The notes below the pieces were generated by a model. It did not search any database. It saw nothing but the letters and a program-made list of their open reading frames with translations, and was not told the origin of the DNA. 64,000 bases of DNA from Hyphomonadaceae bacterium. GTDB taxonomy: Bacteria > Pseudomonadota > Alphaproteobacteria > Caulobacterales > Hyphomonadaceae. This document shows, in pieces, positions 45,290 to 54,618 of this stretch. The stretch's first letter is position 1. Each line of letters opens with the position of its first letter. The stretch lies in the NCBI GenBank assembly GCA_016714495.1, contig JADKDU010000006.1, positions 62,001 to 126,000 of the forward strand, in the 5' to 3' direction. The translations under genes were made by a program, and so were the position numbers.

Positions 45290-46340
45290 CAGCTCCAACT
45301 GAATCCGGGGGATTCCCGATTTGGGCGGGTTGTGATTCTGTTTGTGTTGGCCGGACAGGAGGCTGGCGGACATGACCCGAGCCCTGTCGATGGATTTGCG
45401 TGAGCGGGCGATGGCCCGTCTTGAGAAGGGTGAGACGTGTCGCCAGGTGGCGGCGACGCCGCAGGTTGGCGTCACCTCAGTGGTGAAGTGGTCCCGGCGC
45501 AAGCGGGACACCGGGAGCTGTGCGCCGAAGAAGCCGCCGGGTCCAAAGCCTTATGTGCTGAAGGAGACGCAGCGGGATTACATCCGCAAGCGCCTGCGTG
45601 ATGAGCCGCACGCGATGCTGCGTGCGATCCAGATCGAACTCGCCGAGCTTGGCACGAAGGTGAGTTACGGTGCGATCTGGAACTTCGTCCACGCCGACGG
45701 CCTGAGTTTCAAAAAAACCGCCATCGCCGATGAGCGGCTGCGCCCTGATGTTGTAAGGCGGCGCAAGCGTTGGCGCTCGATCCAGACGTGGATCGATCCT
45801 GACCGCCTGGTCTTCATCGACGAGACCTGGGTGAAGACCAACATGGCGCCCCTGCGCGGCTGGAGCGCCCGGGGCAAGCGCCTCAACGGCTACGCGCCCC
45901 ATCGTCAGTGGAAGACCTCGACCTTCCTCGCCGGCCTGCGTAGGCATGCCATCACCGCCCCCTTCGTTTTCGAAGGCCCCATCAACGGCGAGATCTTCAA
46001 GACCTATGTGGCCGACGTCCTCGTGCCGACCTTGCGGCCTGGCGACATCGTCGTGATGGACAATCTGGGCAGCCACAAAGGCCGGGCCATCCGCGAGTTG
46101 GTGCGCAAGGCCGGCGCAAGGGTGTGGTTCCTGCCGCCCTACAGCCCCGACCTCAACCCGATCGAGCAGGTCTTCGCCAAGCTCAAACACATGCTGCGCA
46201 AGGCTCAGGAACGCACGAGCGAGCGCGCCTGGGACCGCATCGGCCAGCTGCTCAAGACCTTCTCGCCCGAGGAATGCGCCAACTACGTCGCTAACTCAGG
46301 TTACCGGTTCAATGAAAACTGATCCCGCTCTAGCCAATGC
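45290..46340 (+). mobile_element. IS630-family insertion sequence
   Basis: The element contains one intact transposase gene. Exact ends are uncertain. A weak imperfect inverted match (AACTGAATCCGGG on the left, CATTGAACCGGTAA reversed from the right) suggests boundaries near 45,290 and 46,340. A TA target duplication could not be confirmed. It sits between the DUF4910 gene and a glycosidase-like gene in the polysaccharide region. Confidence 0.7.
45372..46322 (+). CDS. IS630-family transposase
   Basis: The 316-residue protein has an N-terminal helix-turn-helix (RLEKGETCRQVAATPQVGVT) and a C-terminal DDE catalytic domain. The acidic triad is visible as Asp in VFIDETW, Asp in VVMDNLGSH and Glu in NPIEQVFAKLK. 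The length is usual for the group and no stop or frameshift is present, so it may be active. The ATG at 45,372 fits the family start. Confidence 0.93.
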   Translation: MTRALSMDLRERAMARLEKGETCRQVAATPQVGVTSVVKWSRRKRDTGSCAPKKPPGPKPYVLKETQRDYIRKRLRDEPHAMLRAIQIELAELGTKVSYGAIWNFVHADGLSFKKTAIADERLRPDVVRRRKRWRSIQTWIDPDRLVFIDETWVKTNMAPLRGWSARGKRLNGYAPHRQWKTSTFLAGLRRHAITAPFVFEGPINGEIFKTYVADVLVPTLRPGDIVVMDNLGSHKGRAIRELVRKAGARVWFLPPYSPDLNPIEQVFAKLKHMLRKAQERTSERAWDRIGQLLKTFSPEECANYVANSGYRFNEN

Positions 46341-46381
46341 GCGCACCAACGGAATGGCGAGTCGCGCCTCTCTAACGCCGA

Positions 46382-47869
46382 TCAGACGGTCGATTCGGCA
46401 ACCAGAAACCAGTCCCCGAAATTCGCAGAATTTGTAGCCGGCGGCGCCAAGCTTCGGACGCCCGTGTTCGCAACCGGAGCGCTGTCGATAGCGGCGTATG
46501 TTCCCGCTGAGGGGTCATACCAACGTAGATTGACCCTCGGGCCAGACAGGCGCGCGAGATTGATGCTAATCGAACGTTGCGTCGGCATGTAGACGATGCC
46601 GGCCGATCCACTCGATGTGATGGCCGCCACCGCCCTGCTCTCTCCGCTGCTCTGCCCGGCGGTAAGGAACTGCGCGGTGAAATCCGGCGCGAGATTTGCC
46701 CATCCCACTTGCTGCAGTACGTTTTTCGCAAAAGTCATGCACTCGGATCCGCGCGCGGCCATAGCGACCTTCCAGGTGTAGGGCGCTCCGAAAAGTCCGG
46801 GACCGTCGAAATGCCAGATGGGATTGTTGCCGAACACGTGCCCAAACGCACCAGATAGAAGCGCGAAATAGGCCTGGCGTCGGAGCAACTGCTCGGTTGG
46901 CAATCCGCTACCGTAATTTTCGTTTTCGTACAGCGCCTCGATGTGGAAGACAGGCATGCTCGGCGTTCGCTGATACTCTGCCGCGCATGCTGAATAGATG
47001 AGGTCGCGTTCATAGACGGTGTTGACGTTTAGCCAAGCCTCGTTCGGCCAGAATGCGCGGGCCGGGACTTGATAGTGGCAGTGAGCGGTCTGAACCGCAA
47101 TGCTATTCACCTCCCGGATGCCGTTGGCGATTGCGCTCACAAGAGAAGTGTTCGTCGGATTTTCGTCGCCACAATGCACCCAGAGAATGTTTGGATAGGA
47201 AGAAAAGCGCGTCGCAACATATCGACCATACTCGCGAAGCTTAGTCGCCCCGCTTGCAACCATTTCCGAGTACCAGCCCTCTGATCCGAGCATGGCTCCG
47301 ATATAAGCGGGCGCAAGCAACACAAGAATGCCTCTGCTGGCCGCCTCTCCAATGACATAGGCGGCGTGCGCGAAGTATGCTTCGTTTGGCGTACTAAAAT
47401 CGCCCGTCGTCAGAAACGGCCTTTCGTTATAGAAGTTCGACGGCGCGTTGGTGGCGAACTGGTGCTCGATCAAGTTCACGAGCACCGTATTGAAGCCCCT
47501 GTTCTTCCGATCCTCCAAGTAGGTAACCGCATCAGTCTTGGAAAGCTGAGCGATGAGCGACCAGCCCGTGTCGCCCATCATCATGAAGGGATTTCCCGAT
47601 GCATCTATCGGACGCCGCCCTCCAGCGGCCGTCAGCGGGAACAGACCCGCTGGCGGCGGCGGTGGAGGCGGCGGCGGTGATGGCGGCGGCGGTGATGGCG
47701 GCGGCGGTGATGGCGGCGGCGGTGATGGCGGCGGCGGTGATGGCGGCGGAGGCGGAGAGGCGGACGATGTCCCACCTCCTCCTCCACACCCCGAACACGC
47801 CGCAACGCCCGTCGCGGCAATGCCGCCGATAACGCCCCGTCTATTGACCCACCAAGGCGTCCGAGACAT
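46382..47869 (-). CDS. DUF4038/apiosidase-like glycoside hydrolase lipoprotein with poly-proline linker
   Basis: The 495-residue protein starts with a twin-arginine-like lipoprotein signal (NRRGVIGGIAATGVAAC). A Ser-Pro-rich linker with repeated SPPPP units follows, then a (beta/alpha)8-type domain of the DUF4038 family (GDTGWSLIAQLSKTDAVTYL, WVHCGDENP, FHIEALYEN). The candidate acid residues are the Glu in the last two. The last 90 residues resemble the small beta domain usual after DUF4038. It probably trims or cuts an extracellular glycan. ATG 47,869 has AGGAG; an upstream TTG does not. The opposite-strand GGC-rich frame is a shadow. Confidence 0.85.
   Translation of the reverse strand: MSRTPWWVNRRGVIGGIAATGVAACSGCGGGGGTSSASPPPPPSPPPPSPPPPSPPPPSPPPPSPPPPPPPPPAGLFPLTAAGGRRPIDASGNPFMMMGDTGWSLIAQLSKTDAVTYLEDRKNRGFNTVLVNLIEHQFATNAPSNFYNERPFLTTGDFSTPNEAYFAHAAYVIGEAASRGILVLLAPAYIGAMLGSEGWYSEMVASGATKLREYGRYVATRFSSYPNILWVHCGDENPTNTSLVSAIANGIREVNSIAVQTAHCHYQVPARAFWPNEAWLNVNTVYERDLIYSACAAEYQRTPSMPVFHIEALYENENYGSGLPTEQLLRRQAYFALLSGAFGHVFGNNPIWHFDGPGLFGAPYTWKVAMAARGSECMTFAKNVLQQVGWANLAPDFTAQFLTAGQSSGESRAVAAITSSGSAGIVYMPTQRSISINLARLSGPRVNLRWYDPSAGTYAAIDSAPVANTGVRSLAPPATNSANFGDWFLVAESTV
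47667..47741. repeat. 15-bp minisatellite encoding SPPPP repeats
   Basis: Five tandem units of GGCGGCGGCGGTGAT (plus strand), with GAT landmarks exactly 15 bases apart at 47,679-47,739, encode the SPPPP linker on the minus strand. Flanking partial units extend the proline-rich tract to about 47,652-47,756. Unit gain or loss keeps the frame and would change linker length. Confidence 0.9.
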
Positions 47870-47895
47870 CTGCGAGCACTCCTGTCGCAACCAAG

Positions 47896-49131
47896 CTAGC
47901 TGGAACGCTTGGCGAGCGCCCTTCGGCCTTCAATTTCGGCAGCTATGTAATCGAAATGACCCTGAACCTGCCGATGCAACGCCTGACGCACGTCGACAAC
48001 GCGCTCGCGGACTGATGCTCGGGTCAGACTAAGCTCATCAAATTGACTTCGCAATGTGGAGAGACTGTAGTTCCAGATGTCCTGACAGTAATGCGCCAAC
48101 CCGAACGTGGTCATTGCGGCTCTATTCTTTACGCCATACCCAATCGAAATTGCAGGCCGTCCGCAGATCATTGCGCCTACTATGGTGTGATAGCGTGAGG
48201 CCACCACCGCGTCCGTCTTACCGATCTCAACACAGAGTTCGCGCAATGAGCGAACTTCCGGAACCATCACACGATTTTTGCAGTTGGGAGCGCTGCGGTG
48301 TAGTCGCTGAACGAGATCTTCAACGGCATTAAGATCACCCACATCTCCCGTGAGGATTCGAAGGTCGATCCCGCGCGAAAGCAGGTGGAGACAAAAAGCA
48401 GTCAGTTTCTCCATATAGGGCCCGTAAGCGTCATCGATGGGGTCAGGCAAACCAAGCCAGTTGTGGTACTCGATCAAACCGATGCCTACGGTTTGAATCT
48501 CCTCGCCCGGCGGCGGAACATCTAGATCAATTCCGAATACGAGATCGGCTGTGATGGCGTCGTTCGTCGTATCGATTTTCAGAACTTCCGTCACAAACGC
48601 CTTCGACTGCTCGTCCCGATAGGAACGGTGATCAGCAATCAATGCAACTTTCCGAAACAATCGACGACTCCATGCACGCTCGGCTGGCCCGGCGCCGATG
48701 GAGAGGAATTTCACGCTCTTGCCCTCCATTCGCGCAGCATAACACCACCGCAGAAGGGGGTAGGCATGGCCCATCGGCGTCGCGCCAAAATCGTCGAGAA
48801 TGCCGGTGCCCGGCACGACAAGGCAGTCGGCTGCCCGCATCAGCTCGCGCGCTTGCGACCAACGGTCAAACTCTCCGTGCAGACGCCGAAAGGGACCAGG
48901 CAGCACCGATTTTGACCGCGGTACCGGTCGAATTGGAACGACCTGCACATCCGCGTCCAGAACGACCTGATCGGGCCGACTTGCAACCACAGTAAAACGA
49001 GCCCCGGGGATTCTTTTCCTCAAGGCAACAATGGTGACATCGAGCGTGGCATCGTTGCCGGTGTTGCCAATGCCAAACAGTCCGTAGAGGACGATATGCT
49101 TGCCCTCGGCCTCGCCAGCTTTTGCTACCAC
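47896..49131 (-). CDS. Polysaccharide pyruvyltransferase family protein
   Basis: The 411-residue protein has the family opening VLYGLFGIGNTGNDATLDVTI, the middle CLVVPGTGILDD, and the C-terminal VVASRYHTIVGAMICGRPAISIGYGVK. It transfers a pyruvyl group from phosphoenolpyruvate to a sugar, making acidic ketals on exopolysaccharide or teichoic-like polymers. The start is GTG at 49,131. It lies 26 bases upstream of the glycosidase-like gene on the same strand, probably one transcript. Confidence 0.88.
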   Translation of the reverse strand: MVAKAGEAEGKHIVLYGLFGIGNTGNDATLDVTIVALRKRIPGARFTVVASRPDQVVLDADVQVVPIRPVPRSKSVLPGPFRRLHGEFDRWSQARELMRAADCLVVPGTGILDDFGATPMGHAYPLLRWCYAARMEGKSVKFLSIGAGPAERAWSRRLFRKVALIADHRSYRDEQSKAFVTEVLKIDTTNDAITADLVFGIDLDVPPPGEEIQTVGIGLIEYHNWLGLPDPIDDAYGPYMEKLTAFCLHLLSRGIDLRILTGDVGDLNAVEDLVQRLHRSAPNCKNRVMVPEVRSLRELCVEIGKTDAVVASRYHTIVGAMICGRPAISIGYGVKNRAAMTTFGLAHYCQDIWNYSLSTLRSQFDELSLTRASVRERVVDVRQALHRQVQGHFDYIAAEIEGRRALAKRSS

Positions 49132-49389
49132 GTCTCACCTGCCAGATGCATGTCCCATCATGGGCGCTGAACCGGTCCGAAGTGCAAGATCCGGACCCAG
49201 TAAGGGTTCACATGGCTCGATCTAGTTGAGCGCTGGATACAACAGATGCACTGGTTAACGAGATCACCTTGCTTGGTCAGGACATGGGCTTACGCGGGCG
49301 ATCATGACCCACTCTCGTGACATGCTTCTTGCAGAGCCACGGGCAGGCTCAGCTCTTAGCAAATCGCGCAGCTTTAAGGACATGAATTC

Positions 49390-51030
49390 ATGACATCCCC
49401 GCGCGGAAGACCGACACAGGCAGAGCGAAACCAGGCGTTCTTGGACGTCGAACACCTCAAGGTTGGATTGGGCAAGCGCACTACCCGCGCGGTCGCGATC
49501 GTCATGGGCGCCCAAATGGTGCGCATTGGCATCCAACTGGTCACCACGTTTTTTCTGGCTCGGCTCCTCATCCCCTCGGACTTTGGGCTTGTTACGGTGG
49601 GCTTCACGGTGCTTGCCCTTATCTCCCTGTTCACGGATCTCGGCATGACGTCCGTAACCGTGCAAATGAAAAACCTCGACCAGAATACGACGAGTGCGCT
49701 TTTCTTCGTCAACTTGGCTATGGGGATTGCGGGCTTGGTGGCGCTGATCGCGGCATCGCCCCTGCTTGTCTGGATTTTCCGCGACGAACATATTGGCCCG
49801 GTTGCCATCGGCCTTGCGTTTTCCATGCCGATCGGCGCGCTTGCCGCGCAACATACGGCGCTTTTGATGCGCAACATGAAATGGGGGCTCATACAGGGCT
49901 TGTTGCTAGCGTCGATGGCGATGGGATCACTGACCGCCGTTCTCGGAGCTTGGCTGTTCGATCTTGGATACTGGGCTCTCGTTGCGCAGGCGATTGTATC
50001 AGCCGCCACACAGGTGATCGGCGTATGGTGGTCATGCCCTTGGCGGCCCAGCCTGGTGCGCAACTGGTCCGGCGTCAGCAAGGCCATCGGCACGAGCGTC
50101 AATCTCTCAGGCACCATGGTGCTAGGCTATCTTCATCGTCAGCTCGACAATTTCTTGATTGGATGGCGCTATGGATCAACCGAGCTCGGCTATTATGCGC
50201 GGGGCTATTCGCTGCTAATGATGCCGCTCAACTTGGTTATTGGCCCGCTCTCCTCTACCATGATTCCGGCCCTGAGCCGCCTTCAAGACGAACCCGTTCG
50301 CTGGCGCCAAGCTTATCTTGACGCCCTCATTATGGTCACCGCTCTTGGTGGGGGGCTTGCAGCTGTGCTGTTTGGCGGCGCATCGCCCATTGTCGAGCTC
50401 GTGCTGGGTGATGGTTGGCAACAATCCGAAGACGTCTTCTCCAGTCTAGTTCTCGCGCTGCTTGCTGCGACGCCCATGAACACGGTCTCATGGATCTACA
50501 TCTCGCTGGGCAGATCGCGCCGCATGCTTCTGTGGAGTGTGATTGGTACGAGCGCCTATGTATCTTCCTTCATCATCGGCCTGCCCTTTGGCATTGTGGG
50601 TGTCGCTCTCGCTTACGGAATCGCACAGATTTCAGCCTTCCTCCCCTGCATGTGGATGGCGACGCGCGGCACCAGCGTAACCCTGACTGACGTTTTGAAG
50701 GCTGTGACGCCGGTGATGGTGATTACGATTGCTGTCGGGCTCACGCTTCGACTGGTTGCAGACCGGGTCGACCTGCTGTCCGGTCTAATCGCAACATCGC
50801 TTGGCGGAATTTTCTATGTCAGTCTCTTCGCACTTGTCTGCTGGAATTGGCCGCCGCATCGACGCGTGCGCGATCGCGCCCTGGAGATTCTTTCAAAGGT
50901 CATGGCGCGGCTAAACCGATCAGGGCAAGCGAACCTAACCGCTGCCAACGCGCAATTGGACAGCGATGAAGAGAAATCGTTTAGCTCTCCGCCGACTACG
51001 TCATTGCCACGCCAGGTATCGAAATCATGA
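49390..51030 (+). CDS. Oligosaccharide flippase (Wzx-like, MATE/MVF superfamily)
   Basis: The 546-residue inner-membrane protein has about 12-14 hydrophobic helices. It carries the family stretches TTFFLARLLIPSDFGLV near the start and GWRYGSTELGYYARGYSL in the middle. It is the type that flips lipid-linked repeat units to the periplasm. No Wzy polymerase is seen in the window. Its stop overlaps the GT2 start in an ATGA junction. Confidence 0.9.
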   Translation: MTSPRGRPTQAERNQAFLDVEHLKVGLGKRTTRAVAIVMGAQMVRIGIQLVTTFFLARLLIPSDFGLVTVGFTVLALISLFTDLGMTSVTVQMKNLDQNTTSALFFVNLAMGIAGLVALIAASPLLVWIFRDEHIGPVAIGLAFSMPIGALAAQHTALLMRNMKWGLIQGLLLASMAMGSLTAVLGAWLFDLGYWALVAQAIVSAATQVIGVWWSCPWRPSLVRNWSGVSKAIGTSVNLSGTMVLGYLHRQLDNFLIGWRYGSTELGYYARGYSLLMMPLNLVIGPLSSTMIPALSRLQDEPVRWRQAYLDALIMVTALGGGLAAVLFGGASPIVELVLGDGWQQSEDVFSSLVLALLAATPMNTVSWIYISLGRSRRMLLWSVIGTSAYVSSFIIGLPFGIVGVALAYGIAQISAFLPCMWMATRGTSVTLTDVLKAVTPVMVITIAVGLTLRLVADRVDLLSGLIATSLGGIFYVSLFALVCWNWPPHRRVRDRALEILSKVMARLNRSGQANLTAANAQLDSDEEKSFSSPPTTSLPRQVSKS

Positions 51031-52001
51031 CACTGAACTCAGCACAACCCACCCCGCTCGTCGCGATTGTCACTCCCGTCTACAACGGGGCTGAGTTTCT
51101 GGACGCAACCATGAAATGCGTTCAGGCGCAGACATACCCGAATATCGTTCATGTCGTGCTCGACAATGCGTCGACGGATCAGACTCCTGCCATCGTCGAG
51201 GCCTATCGCAACGGGTCAACGCCCATGATCGTGGGACGGAACGATGTGCTGCTGTCTATGGATGAAAACTGGAACGCGGCGCTCAAACTGATTCCACCCG
51301 GAACGGCGTACTTTACGATCCTGTGCGCCGATGACGTGCTCATGCCCGAAGCCATCGCAAGAATGGTCGCGCTCGCCGAGAGCGATCGTGAGATTGCAAT
51401 CGTGAGCGCCGCAGCGTTTCGCAATCAAGAAGAGGTCGACTTCCGTTGGCCAAAAGACCGGACAGTGTTCGATGGCGATGAAGCTATTCGACGCTACTTT
51501 ACGATTTCGGGAGTTCTAGAAGCGCGCCAAATTCTCTGGCGAACAGAGGCATTGAGTTCGGCAGTTCCGTTTTTCGATCTCGATGTGGGCCAGTCGTCCG
51601 ATATCGACGCTGGCCTCAGACTGCTTGTCCCTGGCAAGCTGGGTTTCGTCCATGATCGACTGATGATGATCCGCGAACATGAAGCGAATGTGTCAAACAG
51701 CGAGATGCGTCCGCTGAATATTCACTTCAACGATTGGTTGATCACACTGCGTCGGCACGGGCCAAGGGGATTTGGCGACAAAGCCTACCGGGAAATTGAA
51801 CGCCGCTACCGGCGGCACTATTTTAGGCAACTACTCAAGTGGCGCCTGCGAAAATGTGATCGTCAGAGTTTCGATCTGCACATGACGCTTCTGACAAAAA
51901 TTCGCTCCCGCCCAGGCCCGATCGACTTTGCCGTCGCGGCCTTCGATTTGGTCCTGATCCGCCTTGGCCTGCGAAAGGGCTGGTACTCATATCCAGCCTG
52001 A
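51027..52001 (+). CDS. Family-2 glycosyltransferase
   Basis: The 324-residue protein has the GT-A fold signature: IVTPVYNGAEFLDATMKCV at the start, DNASTDQTP for the nucleotide, and an acidic LCADDVLM in place of the DxD metal motif. The C-terminal part is basic and has no clear membrane helix. It probably adds one sugar to the lipid-linked repeat that the overlapping flippase gene product then moves. Donor and acceptor are unknown. Confidence 0.9.
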   Translation: MTLNSAQPTPLVAIVTPVYNGAEFLDATMKCVQAQTYPNIVHVVLDNASTDQTPAIVEAYRNGSTPMIVGRNDVLLSMDENWNAALKLIPPGTAYFTILCADDVLMPEAIARMVALAESDREIAIVSAAAFRNQEEVDFRWPKDRTVFDGDEAIRRYFTISGVLEARQILWRTEALSSAVPFFDLDVGQSSDIDAGLRLLVPGKLGFVHDRLMMIREHEANVSNSEMRPLNIHFNDWLITLRRHGPRGFGDKAYREIERRYRRHYFRQLLKWRLRKCDRQSFDLHMTLLTKIRSRPGPIDFAVAAFDLVLIRLGLRKGWYSYPA

Positions 52002-52326
52002 CCCTCCCCGACGCGCAGGACTGATGATGAAATGAGCGCCGTAGGAAGACAGATTGATCGCTTCATTCTGCCGCCTCCAATCTGCGCCAAGCGCGCCGAA
52101 ACGTTTTAGCAGCAGCGCTGGATCAAATCACCCCATTTGGAGAGGCGCAGCGGGCGGGCGGATAAGCACGAAACCGTTTGCGGCCACCACGTGATAACTC
52201 TCAGGGCGGGATCCTGTCACGGCCGGCGGGGCAGGCTCAGCGTACAGCCAGTGCGAGGAGTTATAACTTTGCCAAGGACCGCGCCAAGCTTGCGTTTTCG
52301 CCACCGCTGATACATTAGGGGCCCAC
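52002..52326. other. Non-coding stretch before tRNA-Arg
   Basis: No gene is supported on either strand in these 325 bases. The last part probably carries the tRNA promoter. I see no clear repeat of the tRNA end. Confidence 0.45.
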
Positions 52327-52403
52327 GCACCCGTAGCTCAGCTGGATAGAGCGTTGCCCTCCGAAGGCAAAGGTCACACGTTCGAATCGTGTCGGGTGCG
52401 CCA
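52327..52403 (+). tRNA. tRNA-Arg (anticodon CCG)
   Basis: The sequence folds into a full cloverleaf. The acceptor stem is GCACCCG/CGGGTGC, the D arm contains GCTCAGCTGGATAGAGC, the anticodon stem TTGCC/GGCAA closes a CTCCGAA loop with anticodon CCG, and the T loop is TTCGAAT. The 3' CCA is encoded. It reads the codon CGG. Confidence 0.95.
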
Positions 52404-52516
52404 GTTATTTGCGATTACGGTCATTTAGGTCTGGATTTGTCTGAGTGATGCCGCTCCCGAGATCTGCGACCTGAATTGCAATGCGCCCCGCTAGCAAGCG
52501 CCCAGCCGGATCTGCG

Positions 52517-53425
52517 ATGAACCTCTGGAAGGCAATAGTGTTCGGTTTGGCCGTACTGGGCGGCTGCGGAAAAATCGAGCCTGAGCCGACAAGCGGTCCG
52601 ACCGCTCCCCCCCAGCCTGCTGTTTGGAAGATCGCGGACGCCGATACAACCGTCTACCTTTTCGGCACGGTCCACGTCTTGCCCCCAGATCTATCGTGGC
52701 GATCCCCCACGATCGATAAAGCGTTTGATGAATCGAAGGCCATCTATTTCGAGACGGACACGGAAGGCGATCAAATTGCGTTTCGGGAGATGTTGAATCG
52801 CCTTGGTTTCTATTCACCTTCCGAACGCTTGTCGGATCAGCTCGCCCTAAATGATTTGAAACTGCTGACGTCCGCGTTGGCCAAACTCGACATGCCGCTC
52901 GTCGCCATCGAGCCTATGCGACCCTGGTATGCCGGCGTCGTCATCAGTGATGTGATCGTCAGGAAAGCCGGTTACGACGTCAATTCGGGAGTTGAGAGTG
53001 TGATGAGGTCGGCCGGCCGAAGTGCGGGCAAACAGATCCGATTCCTGGAGACGGTTGAGCAGCAGATGTCATCGTTCGCCACTCTACCGGAGGATATTCA
53101 GATCCGATTCTTGATCGGCGGCCTAGGCGAGATCGACCTCGCCCCGCAAAAACTCGACGATCTGGTCAAGGCCTGGACGTTGGGCGATGTGGATTCACTC
53201 CATCGGCTGCTGATTGACGAGGATCTCGGCAACATCCCTGAGCTTTATGACTCCCTGCTGACTCATCGCAACGCCAACTGGGCCGCGCAGATTGACTCAC
53301 TTATGGATTCGGAAACAGGAACCTTTCTGGTCGCCGTTGGCGCTGCTCACCTCATTGGCAAAGACAGCGTTTTGGAAATGCTGAAGACCGTGGGGGATTC
53401 TCCACAACGGCTTGGCCTCCCCTGA
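52517..53425 (+). CDS. TraB/GumN-family lipoprotein
   Basis: The 302-residue protein starts with a signal ending in a lipobox (VLGGC) and then the TraB/GumN motif YLFGTVHVLPPDL with the conserved GxxH. A closing FLVAVGAAHLIGKDSVLEML has a second conserved His and the family's GxxH-type end. Members are related to Tiki-type putative metallopeptidases; the gum-cluster member GumN has no settled role. The ATG at 52,517 is chosen because the signal begins there. It lies among glycosyltransferase genes. Confidence 0.88.
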   Translation: MNLWKAIVFGLAVLGGCGKIEPEPTSGPTAPPQPAVWKIADADTTVYLFGTVHVLPPDLSWRSPTIDKAFDESKAIYFETDTEGDQIAFREMLNRLGFYSPSERLSDQLALNDLKLLTSALAKLDMPLVAIEPMRPWYAGVVISDVIVRKAGYDVNSGVESVMRSAGRSAGKQIRFLETVEQQMSSFATLPEDIQIRFLIGGLGEIDLAPQKLDDLVKAWTLGDVDSLHRLLIDEDLGNIPELYDSLLTHRNANWAAQIDSLMDSETGTFLVAVGAAHLIGKDSVLEMLKTVGDSPQRLGLP

Positions 53426-53653
53426 GCCCGCGACAATTGCCCTGCAATCCGCTCCCCAGCACCATCGCGACGCCGGATCGGTATTGGTCCGGCGGCTCAT
53501 TCCGCACTCTGGTGAAACCTTGATACAAGCTCCGCCTCGGGATGTGAGGGACGTCCGGACCAACAAGGATGCATGGGAAAGGCACTCGAAATTCACTATC
53601 CTGTAATATCGTAAAACTTGACTGGGACAAAGTTTTGCAGGGGTCGCGCACGT

Positions 53654-54565
53654 ATGGAATCCGGAAATCTCATCAACGTCGCCATGGGATTCGACGCCAA
53701 CTACGCGCCTCATGCTGCGAGCACCATCGCGTCAATCGTCCGGTGGACACAGAGTGAAGGTCTTCGCTTCGTGATCCTTCATCCAGGTATCGACAAACAT
53801 ATTCAGAGGCAGGTCGAGCGCGTCGCCCCCGGCGCACGCTTTGATTGGGTGACAGTGGACGATGGGATGATCCCCGAGATGGATGATCGCGGCCATATTT
53901 CACGGGCTACGCTCTACCGGCTTGGGCTTGAGACGCTCGCTCCTGTCGATTGCCAACGCCTTCTGTATCTCGACTCGGATCTGACTGTCCTCGACGATAT
54001 TCGAAAGCTATGGACGCAAGACCTTGGCGGACTTCCGCTGGGAGCGGTTTCGGATCCTGGAATGGACAATGGGGCGTTCGCAGCAAAGTTGAACCTCTCG
54101 CAACAAGGATCCTATTTCAATGCAGGCGTTTTGCTGATCGATCTTGAACAAGTCCGTGCGCGCCACCTGCTCGCTCAAGCGCTGGCGATTCAGATCAAGC
54201 ATGGAGCTGATCTTCCGTACAGCGATCAGGACGCGCTCAATTGGGTATTCTGGACCGAATGGCGACACCTTGACGAGTCCTGGAACGTCCAGCGGAATAT
54301 GCTGATTCCGGAAACTGAAATCGAACGGCGCCATCCCATACGCGCTCGCGACTCGGCCGCCAGAATCGTGCATTTCACGACACACCAGAAACCATGGATA
54401 AAATCCGGCTGGCATCCGTGGGCCTGGATCTACTGGGATAACCTCGCCCGGACGCCCTTTCTTCCTGAAGTTGCACAGAAGCAAGGCGTAAGCGTCTGGA
54501 ATCGACTGCGAATGAGAGTGCGCTGGATGCGGCGGAAACCTCACGCAAGCGCTACCAGCGCCTAG
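53654..54565 (+). CDS. Family-8 glycosyltransferase, paralogue 1
   Basis: The 303-residue protein is a GT8 enzyme. It has NVAMGFDANYAPHAASTI at the start, the DSD metal motif at 107-109 (LLYLDSDL), FNAGVLLIDL, and a C-terminal HFTTHQKPW with the catalytic-site His. GT8 enzymes transfer glucose or galactose with retention, often to LPS outer core. It is clearly related to the two GT8 genes at 55,838 and 56,740, but is on the opposite strand. ATG 53,654 begins the conserved part. Confidence 0.9.
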   Translation: MESGNLINVAMGFDANYAPHAASTIASIVRWTQSEGLRFVILHPGIDKHIQRQVERVAPGARFDWVTVDDGMIPEMDDRGHISRATLYRLGLETLAPVDCQRLLYLDSDLTVLDDIRKLWTQDLGGLPLGAVSDPGMDNGAFAAKLNLSQQGSYFNAGVLLIDLEQVRARHLLAQALAIQIKHGADLPYSDQDALNWVFWTEWRHLDESWNVQRNMLIPETEIERRHPIRARDSAARIVHFTTHQKPWIKSGWHPWAWIYWDNLARTPFLPEVAQKQGVSVWNRLRMRVRWMRRKPHASATSA

Positions 54566-54618
54566 CTTGCCTCCGACCGGCAACGAGCCTTGGGTTCACC
54601 GCAAGACGATAGAGCAGA

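Noticed and set aside
47553..48032. Glycine-rich plus-strand frame across the minisatellite
   Set aside because: It results from reading GGC-rich repeats on the strand opposite the SPPPP-encoding gene, which has a signal peptide and a domain.
49264..49854. Long minus-strand frame opposite the flippase gene start
   Set aside because: It is rich in Arg, His and Asp and mirrors the codon bias of the plus-strand gene; no family features are seen.
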